In this document: positions 21,331 to 30,849 of the stretch, one piece after another | Numbering within the stretch: the stretch's first letter is position 1 | How the letters are laid out: every line of letters begins with the position of its first letter | The notes under the pieces: generated by a model | What the model was told of the DNA's origin: nothing | What the model saw: the letters and a program-made list of their open reading frames with translations, nothing else | Database searches by the model: none | NCBI GenBank assembly: GCA_963854835.1 | Contig: OY978527.1 | Coordinates: forward strand, 27,431,029-27,495,028 | Direction of reading: 5' to 3' | DNA length: 64,000 bases | Source of the DNA: Megamerina dolium | Taxonomy: Eukaryota; Arthropoda; Insecta; Diptera; Megamerinidae | Made by a program: the position numbers and the translations under genes

Positions 21331-22376
21331 GGGTAGTTTTCTGGACCCAACTGAAAATTTGCGTTTGCATTGCTAATGTCCATAGGTTCTGGTCTATTAC
21401 GATTTGTTACTGCTGACCGATTATAATTCCCTGATTGATTGAAATTTCCCGACTGATTAAAATTTCGCATTTGATTCCCATTTCTTTGCTGATTAAAATT
21501 TCTCCGCGGGTTAAAGTTTCCCGATTGGTTGTAGTTCGTGTTTGTTGTCTGAGTCGACATTCTGGTTTGGCTTGATCTGTTGCCATTGTTATTGTAATTA
21601 TTGTTGTTACTATTTGCATTTATTGGGACATAGCCACCATTATACCCGTTCTGTGGCGTGTAATTGTTATAATTATTGTAATTCCTATTATAATTGGGGA
21701 CGTTATTCCTATATTGATTGGGTCGGAAAAATGTTCTATTATTAACGTTGTCGCTAAAATTAGTCCTACGATAGCTATTCGGGTTAGGATCTTTCCTTTC
21801 TTGCCCGAGTGCTGTGAAGGATTGATGGCGAGCTTCTAAAAATATTTTATACGCTTTATCTAGAGTATCAGGGTTTCTAGCTATAATCATTGTTTTTGTT
21901 GGCTCTGGAAGGTGTTCTTTAAATGCTTGTAGCGCTATTCTGTTGACTTCCGCGGTTGAGAAATTCAAATCATTATGTGCTAATATTCTGTTATGTAATT
22001 TATTTCTGATTTTGTTAATTCTGAAATGATAGTTCTCTATCGTGGAATCGAGTCTGATGGTTTTCAGCTCGTCCATAAGTTCCGTTGAACTTCTCTTTTC
22101 CCCGCAATTACTCAAAAGTATTGGTTTCAATGTTTCCCAATTACTGACTTGCCCATATCTATGAATTACTTCCCTTGTTTTTCCTACGCATCTACCTTTC
22201 AGATAGTTAAACAAAATTCTTTGATTATTTGTATCAAAGCTTGTTATTGAGGGTAATATGTCCTCGACTTGTCTTATGAAATCTGTTAATTGATTCGGAT
22301 CACGTCCGTCGAATTCTGCGATTCCATTAATGCAGTTTAAAATAAGTTGAAAATGTGAAACGATATTTGGATCCAT
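21324..22376 (-). CDS. gag: E3 Gag
   Basis: 350 codons, open throughout, starting MDPNIVSHFQ. The first 200 residues form the capsid-like helical region. The C-terminal 130 residues are rich in N, R, Q and Y with repeated NFNQSGN-type units, replacing a zinc knuckle. It ends with NYPI at a TAG, where pol begins in the -1 frame after GAAAACTACCC, matching the layout in E1. It would assemble capsids and package RNA (family knowledge). It looks intact, unlike the rest of this element. Confidence 0.85.
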   Translation of the reverse strand: MDPNIVSHFQLILNCINGIAEFDGRDPNQLTDFIRQVEDILPSITSFDTNNQRILFNYLKGRCVGKTREVIHRYGQVSNWETLKPILLSNCGEKRSSTELMDELKTIRLDSTIENYHFRINKIRNKLHNRILAHNDLNFSTAEVNRIALQAFKEHLPEPTKTMIIARNPDTLDKAYKIFLEARHQSFTALGQERKDPNPNSYRRTNFSDNVNNRTFFRPNQYRNNVPNYNRNYNNYNNYTPQNGYNGGYVPINANSNNNNYNNNGNRSSQTRMSTQTTNTNYNQSGNFNPRRNFNQQRNGNQMRNFNQSGNFNQSGNYNRSAVTNRNRPEPMDISNANANFQLGPENYPI

Positions 22377-23632
22377 TATGAAAAGGATTTGTTTTGATTG
22401 AAGTTAAAAAAAATTTCTATTTACTTTCATCCAATTTTGGGTGTGTTCCGTGTAAAATATTTCTACTGGGTCTTATGATTGTTTTTCCCTACTGGGTCTT
22501 ATGATTGGGGTATGCAATGGTTTTTTGTATACAACTTGCGCTCACAAGTATGCAACAAAATTTTTCAACGACAATTTTGCAAGCACTATTTTAGTAGAGA
22601 CGCATTAACATGGTATTAATTCGCTATTTCCCTAAGTTTTAGAAGCACTATTGTTAGTTTAGACACTTTACTATGGCATTAGTAGGTTCGTCGCACGTGT
22701 TTTTATTCTATTTAATTTCTTCTTTCAAATTCTTTCTTATATCTACAATACTATTATTTTCACTTTTAATATTTATTTTATAATTATGTATGTATTATTA
22801 TTACTACTTTAGCATTCAAGTTATACAATAAATTTATATATTTCCTTATGTAATACTACTTTAATATATATGTATAATATTCTGCTTACTGCTTAAACTG
22901 CGGATCACCGTTGGTCACTCTACTGGATTGCTACAATAGCCGCTGCTGCTGTTGATTGTAGTTGTTGTTGATGCTGAGATTTTTGCCGCTACTGCTGCTA
23001 CTGTTGCTGCCTCTGTTATTGCTGTTGCTACTGCTGCCGTTATTTTTGTTGTGGTTCTTGCTGGTTTCAGCTACTTGTTTCGATTTAGTTTACGCCTTCG
23101 CTCTCTTTTTTCTTTTTTAAAGTCACTGGGGGTTTTGAAATCGAATTTTGTTCAGGTGTTGGGTTAGAAATGTCACCCACAATTTTCAAATCCTTTTGTA
23201 GTCTTAATAATGTTACTTTAAATTCTTGTACTTTATATTTTGCCACTTTGACCACTGGCTTTACTTGCTGTTTTGTTGTTCAATAGGATCACTAATTTAT
23301 TCTTTAGTATTAATTACATTAATTTTCCCGAATATTTTTCGATTAATACTCAATATTTTAATTGTTGTTTGTTTGTTTATTTATTTTTATTTTATTTCTA
23401 TCGAAATTTTGTGGTTTTTAATAGGTTGATCAATCTTTACTCGTGACAAACTCAAAATGTTACACTTTATCTTCTTCCACTTATTGTTGGCTTATAAATG
23501 TATTTATTTTAAATCGTTTTGCGTTTGTGTGTTGAATTTATTTTTCTTTGACTTTAAAAAAACTCAGCCTTTAATAAAGTTGTTTTAATAGTTTTGCTCA
23601 GCCCAAGTGTTGTGGGTAAGTTCATCGTCGCC
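22377..23632. other. E3 leader, including primer-site region
   Basis: 1.25 kb between the 5' LTR and gag. 22930-23050 is a GCT/GTT trinucleotide tract (CAGCAA on minus). 23105-23285 on minus is a short frame without an ATG that ends in a lysine-rich stretch (KPPVTLKKKK), reminiscent of the basic-ended small ORFs before gag in E1 and E2. The sequence adjoining the LTR (minus GGCGACGATGAAC) is in primer-site position; I cannot name the tRNA. Long leaders of this kind carry packaging and insulator functions in some errantiviruses, but nothing of the sort is shown here. Confidence 0.5.
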
Positions 23633-24089
23633 AATTAAAGGGGGGACGTCGCACTGGGGAAGGAGTTCAAAATCTTATTTGAAACTCTCAACCTTTTTCT
23701 TTTAAGCGGAAACTTCTTCGTTTTCGCTAACGTGCAACGGAGTCTCAAATCGGAAAAGAAACGAGACTTCTTTGTTTTGCTTCTTGCTGAGAACTGATTC
23801 TTTATTCGTTCTTTTTAATCTTACGTTCTACTTATCTGTGCGCGCAGGCACTTGTATGGATAAATGTATGTATGTATAAATGTATGTGTGTGTGTGTGTT
23901 TGGTTGTTTGCATGCATTCCATAAATAAAAAAAAATGCATTCCATAGTGAGCGTTATTTGCTTGGTCAGCGGAAAAGTGTAACCAAGTTGCATTCGTTTC
24001 AAGAAAGAGTTCGTGTTAGAAGTCTTTCTTGAAATGAATTTTGTTTATTTATTATTTTGTGTGGGTAGTGTAGGACACAATATGTGACT
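23633..24089 (-). repeat. E3 5' LTR
   Basis: 457 bases. It differs from 15981-16418 mainly by a 23-base insertion that repeats ATGCATTCC around 23920-23945 and a 4-base microsatellite change. Confidence 0.92.
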
Positions 24090-24093
24090 ATAT

Positions 24094-24208
24094 GCAGTGT
24101 CATTATTTCATATTGCTTTGTGCACTGCTTTTTATGTTATTTTGTGCATTATTTTGTGTATCACTTTATGTAATACTTTGTGCATACATTGTTGCTTAGG
24201 TCACTACA
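24094..24208 (-). repeat. E2 5' LTR, second part
   Basis: Continues the E2 LTR after E3 (matches 9354-9467) and ends TAGGTCACTACA, followed by target-site ATTG. Confidence 0.9.
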
Positions 24209-24212
24209 ATTG

Positions 24213-24252
24213 GGTCTATTCTAACTGAAAGTGGTTGGTTTTGTTCAGTCAT
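24213..24252 (-). pseudogene. gag: E1 gag start codon and first codons
   Basis: The E1 gag ATG is at 24252-24250, followed by about 13 codons up to the E2 target site; the frame then resumes at 8888. The ATG lies inside the stop region of the preceding small ORF (AATGACTGA), so the two frames overlap by 8 bases. The assignment rests on the frame and sequence being continuous across the E2 junction. Confidence 0.75.
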
Positions 24253-24472
24253 TTCTGTTGCTATAAAAACGTCTTAATATTTTCCTGAAAAAGCGTCTAT
24301 TTCTAGTAGGTCTTCTACGTGGTTCTGGTATTGTGACTTCGTCAATGTCCGTCAGGTAGCCGTCATTCGATTCAAACCCTGAGTCTAAAGTATATTGTGT
24401 GTAGGGGTCTATGGCTTCTTCTACGAATTCTGGGTCTGAAGGATAGTCGGATACTGAATTACTATCACTCAT
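24245..24472 (-). CDS. E1 small ORF (75 aa) upstream of gag
   Basis: An acidic N-terminal part (SDYPSDPEFVEEAIDP) followed by a strongly arginine-rich C-terminus (RRRPTRNRRFFRKILRRF). No domain recognised. It ends in TGA overlapping the gag ATG as AATGACTGA, an arrangement suited to termination-reinitiation. It resembles E2 small ORF 1 in charge layout though not clearly in sequence. Its persistence as an open frame in an otherwise wrecked element is notable, but 75 codons is too short to prove selection. Confidence 0.5.
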   Translation of the reverse strand: MSDSNSVSDYPSDPEFVEEAIDPYTQYTLDSGFESNDGYLTDIDEVTIPEPRRRPTRNRRFFRKILRRFYSNRND

Positions 24473-24516
24473 ATATATATTACAAAAATTCTAATAGCCA
24501 CAAAATTTATTGCGCC

Positions 24517-27176
24517 TAGGGTTGCCAGGTTCAAATTGACGTTCACCTGGACATTTGGAAAAAAAATCTGGACAACGACAAACAAAAAAGCTGGATTTTT
24601 CTGGACAAAAAGTAGCAAAGTAGCATATTTATTATTTGTATTACATATATGTAAGTATATTTGTTACAAAAAAATTATTTAGTGTGTAAGTTTTTAATAA
24701 TATATAAAAGAACATAACAAACATAAAAACAAAAACAATTCATTAGTATATTAAAGAAAAATATAATATTAGCGGATTCCTCTCCGTGGTGCTTAGCACT
24801 AACTTTACGTGCAAAAAAAATCACATATGGATTTGCGTTAGTTACTGAAAAATCTGAGCTTCGCTATACTAGTAGTTATTTCAAACTTTTGTTGCGAATA
24901 GGTATACTGATATTAAATCAGTTCCACATATATTTGTTGTTATTATTAGCAGCTTGTAACATTTTTTCCCCGCTTGAGGTTTTTAATAAATCAATAAATG
25001 AATTACAATTTAAATCAAAATTCAGTCTTATAAAAAGCTCCGATTTTATGAGATCTAGCAACATGCGATTCCTTTCTTTCGTGTAAAGGCTATTTAATAA
25101 GCTAAATACCTTCTCGCAATAAGCATTGCTTATTGGTATTGAAAAAATAAAAGATATTATTTTTTTTAAGTGTTTCATATCGTCTTTGCTTAACTTGGAA
25201 AAAAAATACGACCATATTTTGTCGTTTGATAGATTTTTCGGTAGTTGATCATACACAGTACGTAAGGCACAGTAATCTGTGTATAAACCGTCATTATTAA
25301 TATGGTTTTTTAAACCTAAACATTCCACAGCTCTTTCTAGCTCCTCCCATGACAATAACTTCGACTTAAGACAAAATGAGGATAAGAGCTTTTTAATGGA
25401 ATTGTCACTATAGTCATAATGCGATTCCAAATATTTTACAGCGGTGTTTAAAAAATTTGCGGCTTCCGCTTTAAAAACATTACATTCTGGCTGCGAAAGT
25501 TTTTTTAAAATAGACTTCGCTCTGTTTCCATAAAACTTATCGTTAATTCTATTTTTCAAATTGTTTAGTAATTTTTGCATTACACTGTCAACGTCCACAA
25601 TAGTACATTCGTCACTTTCCAATACTAATACTGCTGAATGAAACTCTTGAATTACATTATGAATAAAATATAAATATGCCTCTGAAATACCTTCTTCAAA
25701 ACATTCTTCATTTTCGTCACATATTTCTTTTGTTTCTAATCCATTAATAAAAAAATCCCACAGTTCTTTGCGACAATTTTCTTTTCCTTTTAAAAGAAAA
25801 TACCTTTTTACTGCATGCCAGCTATAAATTAGCCTTTCTAAAGCGGGTGATAGTGAAAGCCACCGAGTTGGCACATGGCGCAAGAGATTTTTGTATTCCA
25901 TATTTGCAAACTCGAAACATGCTTTTAATTTTTGAGAAGTAATTGCTGAGGAACTAAACTCATTGAATATTTTAATAACAATGTTTTCGACATCAACACA
26001 TAAAGAATTAAGTGCGTGCTTTAAACAATTATTTATTACATGGCAGTTGCAGTTTGCTTTCAATATGCCATTGTTGACCTCTAAGAGTTTTTGAAAAACC
26101 GAATTGCGGACACCATAATTCACCGCTGCGTTGTCTGCGCTAAATGACGAGACCTGATTTAATTGCAGATTATTGATTTCAGTTATTCGTTTTATGTTTG
26201 CGAATATATCTTTGGACGCGCCATTAAAATCTTCATAGAAATCGAGGAGCCTTTTACAAATACCAATATCGGGATTAAAATACTGGACGGTATACGCATA
26301 AACTTTTAAATTTCCTACACTGGAAGCATCGTTGCCAACCGAAAAGAAATAATTGTTTTTGATATCGGCTACTAATTGTTCTTGAGCGTATGGTGCTAAG
26401 ACGTTGCGTGTGATTGCTGCTGCTTTTGTACGACCACAGGAAATATATGCTGCTATTTTACTATCACAAAAAATATTTCGGCATAGCTTCATATGGCAAT
26501 CGAGACTGTTATAACTTAAGCCATGAACTACGTTGTGAAAGACAGATATGACTTCAGCTTGTGATACTAAAGATGTTTCTGTAGTTCCTTTATCCTTGAC
26601 AATAAATTTGTTCAGGCAACCAGCTATATTTTGCGACGACTTTATTTGCTGATGTTTTTTGGTATGTAAATGCTTTTCCAAAGCCCGAGTGCCCTCATAT
26701 TTTACCAAAATATCAACTTGACAATATTTGCATGTTGCGGTGTACTCGTCCTTTTTCCTTATCCAGCCTGAATAATCGGGAGCATTTTCCCATCTGTTTG
26801 AATATTGCGTGAGTCTTTTCTTTTGCAAAGGCCCTGGACTTTGGTCAAACTCCGCCATGTCTTGAGCTGTAAATAAACTATAATTTAAAATAATTTTCTT
26901 TTACAGAAAAATTATAAAAAATACGCTACCGAGTACGTGTTGAACTTCCAATTTTTGCGGCTGTTCTTTTCTATTTCTCTTTCAACATAACCGAAATCAG
27001 CTGATTTCTAGTGTTGCATAACGATTTTTATTTTAGAGTTTTATTTTTTTCATGTTTCTGCTATTTTAATTTCTTAACTTGAATTTTATCTGGACAACAT
27101 TTTAAAAATCTGGACTCTGGACATAATGCAAAATATCTGGACAGTCCAGCTAAATCCCGCCAAGCTGGCAAGCCTA
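24517..27176 (-). mobile_element. hAT transposon inserted in the E1 leader
   Basis: TIRs TAGGGTTGCCAGGTT (left) and the inverse of TAGGCTTGCCAGCTT (right) lie at the ends. The 8-base target duplication is ATTGCGCC (24509-24516) and ATTGTGCC (27177-27184), one mismatch. CTGGACA repeats sit inside both ends (24548-24605; 27090-27145), likely subterminal transposase-binding repeats. Length 2660 bases with one uninterrupted transposase gene, so it is a candidate autonomous copy. Confidence 0.92.
24917..26858 (-). CDS. hAT transposase, open reading frame intact
   Basis: 646 codons from MAEFDQSPG. Residues about 43-68 form a BED-type zinc finger (CKYC...HLHTKKH). The RNase H-like core has D in the GNDASS context, D in SADNAAVNYG, and the CNCHVINNCLKH motif typical of hAT enzymes. 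The C-terminus has the hAT dimerisation block (SNAYCEKVFSLLNSL...RNRM). Length fits the family. It cuts and pastes elements bearing matching TIRs in the nucleus. 3' UTR is about 400 bases. The only near-intact DNA transposase in the window. Confidence 0.9.
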
Positions 27177-27189
27177 ATTGTGCCTCTTT

Positions 27190-27510
27190 GTCCTCTTGAA
27201 GGTGTTATCTTCTTGGAACTCGTGCAGTTGTTTTTAGTTGTTGTTTTCTTGATGAACTTGAAGCTTTCGTGAGTTGTTGCTATTTAAGGCTGTGCAGTTC
27301 GCGGCGTGAACTGGTTTTCTTTCTTCCTTCTTTTTTTTTTCAAGGATATGCTTTTAGTTGATTGGTTAATTATAGTGTCGTCCTCTTGAAGGTGTTGTTT
27401 TCTTGGAACTCGTGTAGTTGGTTTTAGTTGTTATTTTCCTGGTGAAGCTTTCGTGAGTTGTTGTTATTTAAGGCGGTGCAGTTCCCGTCGTGAACTGGTT
27501 TTCTTCCTTC
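27190..27510. repeat. Duplicated block in E1 leader
   Basis: 27190-27331 and 27380-27510 are two diverged copies of a 130-140 base unit (TCCTCTTGAAGGTGTT ... GTGAACTGGTTTTCTT). Part of the E1 5' leader; no coding content. Confidence 0.75.
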
Positions 27511-27546
27511 CTTTTTATTTTAATTTTAAGGGTCTCCTTTTTCACT

Positions 27547-27709
27547 AAGGATATATCTTTATATCCTTATTTTGTTTAAAAGATAACTCTTAACCTTTTT
27601 ATAAAAAAAAATTTTCCAAGGATATATCTTTATATCCTTATTTTGTTTAAAAGATAACTCTTGTTATCCTTTTTATAAATTTTTTCTAAGGATATATCTT
27701 TATATCCTT
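27547..27709. repeat. Three palindromic 22-mers spaced 70 bases in E1 leader
   Basis: The hairpin AAGGATATATCTTTATATCC plus TT occurs at 27547-27568, 27618-27639 and 27688-27709, each followed by TATTTTG and, in the first two, a TTTAAAAGATAACTCTT stretch. It is a tandem repeat unit of 70-71 bases directly downstream of the 5' LTR and primer site. Confidence 0.8.
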
Positions 27710-27808
27710 ATTTTGCAGAGTCCGTATTAAGGATAAAAATCCTAGTACTATCACAAACACTAAAAAAAAAAATTTTCACTTTTTACTTTTATGTTGGATA
27801 GGACTTAC

Positions 27809-27828
27809 GGATCCTACTGACTGCGCCA
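27809..27828 (-). promoter_or_regulatory. E1 primer-binding site (tRNA-Ser type)
   Basis: On the minus strand, TGGCGCAGTCAGTAGGATCC follows the 5' LTR. This corresponds to the tRNA-Ser primer I know from the 17.6/297 group, with a mismatch at about position 11. Confidence 0.75.
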
Positions 27829-28297
27829 CTTTTGGATCTTAAAAATCTATGAATTAAAAAAAAACACTCACTTTTTCATTTTCAAATTAAGACTAACTTT
27901 ATTTATTTTCTTACACTTCCTTAAATACTAATTTTACAATTTATTTTCTTATACTTATAAATATTTTCTCATCAATTTTGCTTGCTAATCATATTAATAA
28001 TGGAATGGATTGTTGCAAAACAATTCCCAATAAATTAATAAAGAAAATAGTGAAATGTGTTATTGCAAAATAATTCCCAATAAATTTGTCTGTGTTCAAA
28101 TGTTGAAGTTGCATTTATTTAGTGGGAACGGAAATGCAAGTTATTAATAGTGAACTAAATAAAGTTCGTAAACAGTTCTTGGAATTTATAATAAAGTAAA
28201 AAGTAAGTAAATTAAAGTATGTACGTATTTATGTACGTATATTAATATTTATATTATATTGGCTCGTGTTAAGGGAATAACAGGAGACATTATAACT
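27828..28297 (-). repeat. E1 5' LTR
   Basis: 470 bases, matching 2837-3294 with no substitutions seen, only indels. Outer flank is target-site GCTAAA (28298-28303). Confidence 0.9.
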
Positions 28298-28951
28298 GCT
28301 AAACTCCAGTTTTAGGCATTGAGGGACAAGTATAGGAGGCAAAAGGAACGAGAAAATAATCTTAACAGAATTGGTGCTGGAGCATATAGCAAGGAGAAAT
28401 GGGTGTTTTTTAAGCACTTGTAGTTTTTGGACAATGCTTTCAAAAAACTAAGGTATGGACACATTTTCAAAATAGACTGGGAGTGTAATATCTTTATATG
28501 TTTTTTCTCAAGGGTCACTGATTCTGTTGCGTGGTCTGCGGACAACACCAATGCATGCCATTCAGGATTGTGTACAGACAACTCTGGTTCCTTCTCCCTA
28601 GAATCGCAGGATGCGAGCACAATAGATAACGAGTTGTTTCGCTCAATTACACAAGACGGTTCTCAAGAACAAACATCAACCCCATTGACGTCACATATAT
28701 TTTCCCAGGCAAGAGCCCCGAAAAAGGCAAAAAGAACTGTCGAGGACATATTTGAAGACACAACAAATAGACTAATGTCGTATTTAGAGCCACCCATGTC
28801 ACAGGCAGTAGATCCGTCTTCGTCTCCCAAATACCATTCGGCAGTTGTTGAATTTGTCGTGGAAACCCTGGGCAAATTGAGCAAGGAAGAAGCCGATGCA
28901 TGTGAGAAGGAGCTTATGAAAGTGGCAACAAAGTTCCGATATAATTATTAG
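28298..28951 (+). pseudogene. Harbinger H1 accessory MADF gene, 3' part
   Basis: Resumes the MADF domain after E1: ALRDKYRRQKER and SKEKWVFFKHL are the characteristic second half of the domain. In-frame TAGs occur at about 28315 and 28420. A possible intron (GTATGG at 28453 to CTCAAG at 28512) would remove a poor stretch. The open end (28427-28951) carries a Ser/Thr-rich linker, an SQARAPKKAKR basic patch, and a BESS-like C-terminal helix region (VVEFVVETLGKLSKEEADACEKELM). It ends at TAG 28949. The domain identity is from pattern recognition. Confidence 0.75.
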
Positions 28952-29049
28952 TTTTTTTTTATAGTGGTTTTTATCGTTTCTTTTTATTGATTGAATTAAA
29001 ATTAATTTGTTATTGAATTAATTAAATGTTTGATTATTATTGTTGAGTG

Positions 29050-30275
29050 TTAAATGTGTAGGTCAAATAAATAGTCCTTGAGACTTTCTCTTAACTGTTG
29101 TGCCTCGTGGCCAGCGTGATTCTGCCAATTGCCCATATTATCATTACTCTCGATATTGATATTTTCACTGAAGGCAGTAGTTGTAGCTTTTGTTTTTAAT
29201 ATAAAATTATGAAGAACCACAGTGCAGCGAACGATGGAAGATGCTGTTTCACAACTTGCATTTATGACAGTGTGGTATATTCGAAATTTACTGGCTAAGA
29301 TCCCGAAACTGTTTTCTATTGTTCTTCGAGCAGAAGATAAGCGCTTGTTGAAGTGGCGTTTATCGTCGGAAAGCTCTCTTCCGCCATATGGTCGCATCAA
29401 GTACCGCTTTAAAGGGAAAGCTTCATCGCCAACAAATTAAACTGGGAATTTTATCGTACTATTAGGTAGCTCTGTGTCTTGGGGCAAATTCAAACGATTA
29501 TGTAACAAATCTTGGCCAAAATCAGTCCGTTTTAGTACTCCTCCTGTTAACAAAAAGGTAAAAAGGTGTAATAGGGTATAATGAATTATAATATTACAAA
29601 ATATACCATCAGATTCAAATCCATAGGCGCCCACATTGACATATGTAAAGTTGTAGTCTGCGTCGCAAACTGCTAGGAGAACAATTGAAAATGTCTTCTT
29701 GTAATTAAAGAACAATGATCCACTATTCGCTGGACATTGGATTACGCAATGCTTTCCATCTATTGCTCCAATACAGTTTGGCATTCCAGTTTTGGCAAAA
29801 AATTGTTCGGCAATAACCTTCAGGCTTGCATTTTTAGGTTCCGGAATAAATTGTACATTAAGTGCTACCCATAATGATTCCGTTGTTTCTTTTATTATAT
29901 TATGAATAGTCGACTTTCCGATACGAAAGGCATAGGACAGGGATGCATAGCTCATACCTGTGGCTACAAATCTACATATAAAATTGTTTTTTTTATAGAT
30001 ATATGGTAATTAATGTAGATTGCAAAATGCGAACACTAGTATTTACCTTAGAGTTACCAGCAGCCTGACGCATTCACTTATTGGTGTACGGATAGATTTC
30101 TTGCTTAAAAATGGGCCAACTTTATGTAGAAGCAAATCAAATTGGACGTCAGTCATCCTAACAAAGTTATAAAAACTTTCATTGTCCTTCAACCTCATTT
30201 CCCGGACTAGATTTTTTCCATCTCCCAAGAGATCACTCTTTTGAAGTATATCGCGCACCCATCAACGCCTTTTAT
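29050..30275 (-). pseudogene. Harbinger H1 DDE transposase with introns
   Basis: Read from about 30275 to 29050. Exon 1 ends LLVTLR at 30047. An intron (GTAAAT...TATGTAG, 29972-30046) joins it to VATGMSYASLSYAFRIGKST, the helix-turn-helix region. Catalytic D lies in GAIDGKHC, the second D in VGDEAFPL (29415-29440), and E in RRTIENSFGIL. A second intron (GTATAT...TTAACAG, 29544-29606) is 63 bases and open, so it reads through as extra residues if unspliced. Nonsense codons occur at about 30272 (TGA where W is expected) and 29440 (TAA). Length fits the family. Confidence 0.85.
29544..29606 (-). other. In-frame 63-base intron in the H1 transposase
   Basis: Minus-strand GTATAT donor and TTAACAG acceptor between codons of the conserved ESDG and GVLKRTDF. 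Removing it restores the expected spacing; leaving it in keeps the frame. Confidence 0.65.
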
Positions 30276-30560
30276 TTTTATTTTTTGTTAGCAATATTGC
30301 AGATAGACCCACAAACTGGGGGGCCACCATAAAAACGCGCAAGTTGTGTCTTGAAAGTGTTAGTTGTCCCCGGGTCCGATTTCCGACAGCCTATAATTAT
30401 ATTTTGATCACATTTTAATTTGAACGTATTTGTATTTTTTCATAATTACCACTTTTGTATTTCTATTTTCCATTTCTTGCATTTCACAAAAATATTACTT
30501 CTGTAATTGAACATATTCGAACACATTTGTTGCTTGCATTGTGAACGCCTTTTGAAAGTG

Positions 30561-30583
30561 TCGCTTGCATTGTGAATGCGGCA
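30561..30583 (-). repeat. Right terminal inverted repeat of Harbinger H1
   Basis: Reverse complement of 2189-2211. A diverged second copy of the motif (TTGCTTGCATTGTGAACGCC) sits just inside, at 30530-30549. Followed by target-site TAA. Confidence 0.85.
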
Positions 30584-30849
30584 TAAGAACTTCAGTTTTT
30601 ACAAATTTATTTATTTTCATCAATTTCAACCTTTCTGGTTGACACGAATTTTAATACTAACTTAATTCTAACAGAACTATTCATATACCTATATGATCTA
30701 TGTTAGTGTATATAAGATGGAATTCGTAAACAAAAATACTTTTGCATATACTTTGGTGTAGAAGTCAGCAAAGTATTTATTAATGACTCGAAATGTTTCC
30801 TTAATAATATTTTGTGTCTTCATATTTTTTTATTAAATCGTGGAGGGAC

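Larger units (their letters stand above)
15981..24089 (-). mobile_element. Errantivirus E3 inserted in the E2 LTR
   Basis: ATAT duplication (15977-15980 and 24090-24093) is the kind of target used by 17.6/297-type elements. LTRs at 15981-16418 and 23633-24089 differ by two substitutions plus two length differences by eye. The order on minus is a long leader, gag, pol, env. In element orientation the LTR starts AGTCACATATTG and ends CCTTTAATT. It is the innermost insertion and therefore the youngest of the chain E1-E2-E3. Its integrase is deleted and env broken, so it cannot be autonomous. Confidence 0.92.
8889..24208 (-). mobile_element. mdg1/412-like Gypsy element E2 (no env)
   Basis: Flanked by ATTG target duplications (8885-8888 and 24209-24212) within E1 gag. 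LTRs are 579 bases with TG...CA ends: left 8889-9467, right 15517-15980 plus 24094-24208, the right one split by E3. Minus-strand order is two small ORFs, gag, protease, RT-RNase H and integrase. No env follows the integrase, only about 250 bases of 3' UTR. Absence of env and short ORFs before gag fit the mdg1/412 lineage. Without E3 it is about 7.2 kb. LTRs differ at four positions by eye. Confidence 0.9.
2837..28297 (-). mobile_element. Errantivirus E1 (Ty3/Gypsy with env), host of further insertions
   Basis: Two direct LTRs of about 460 bases (2837-3294 and 27828-28297) flank gag, pol and env in minus order. A GCTAAA target duplication lies at 2831-2836 and 28298-28303, inside the Harbinger MADF gene. 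It has a tRNA-Ser-type primer site (27809-27828) and a polypurine tract (3295-3306 on plus). Removing E2 (8889-24208 plus one ATTG copy) and the hAT element leaves a unit of about 7.5 kb. Env marks it as an errantivirus. Its genes are the most damaged of the nested set although its LTRs are almost identical. Confidence 0.92.
2189..30583 (-). mobile_element. PIF/Harbinger DNA transposon H1, split by nested insertions
   Basis: Terminal inverted repeats of about 22 bases (GCCGCATTCACAATGCAAGC core) lie at 2189-2211 and 30561-30583. They are flanked by TAA on both sides (2186-2188 and 30584-30586), the 3-base target duplication expected for this superfamily. It carries the two usual genes, a DDE transposase (minus, 29050-30275) and a MADF-type accessory protein (plus, 2666-2836 continuing at 28298-28951). 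Without the E1 insertion the element would be about 2.9 kb. Both genes contain stop codons, so the copy is dead. Orientation is given by the transposase. Confidence 0.9.

Noticed and set aside
27547..27709. CRISPR-like spacing of palindromic repeats
   Set aside because: Only three units with near-identical spacers in an insect retroelement leader; it is a tandem duplication.
28229..28901. Minus-strand frames opposite the MADF gene
   Set aside because: The plus-strand reading carries the MADF and BESS-like motifs; the minus frames have none.
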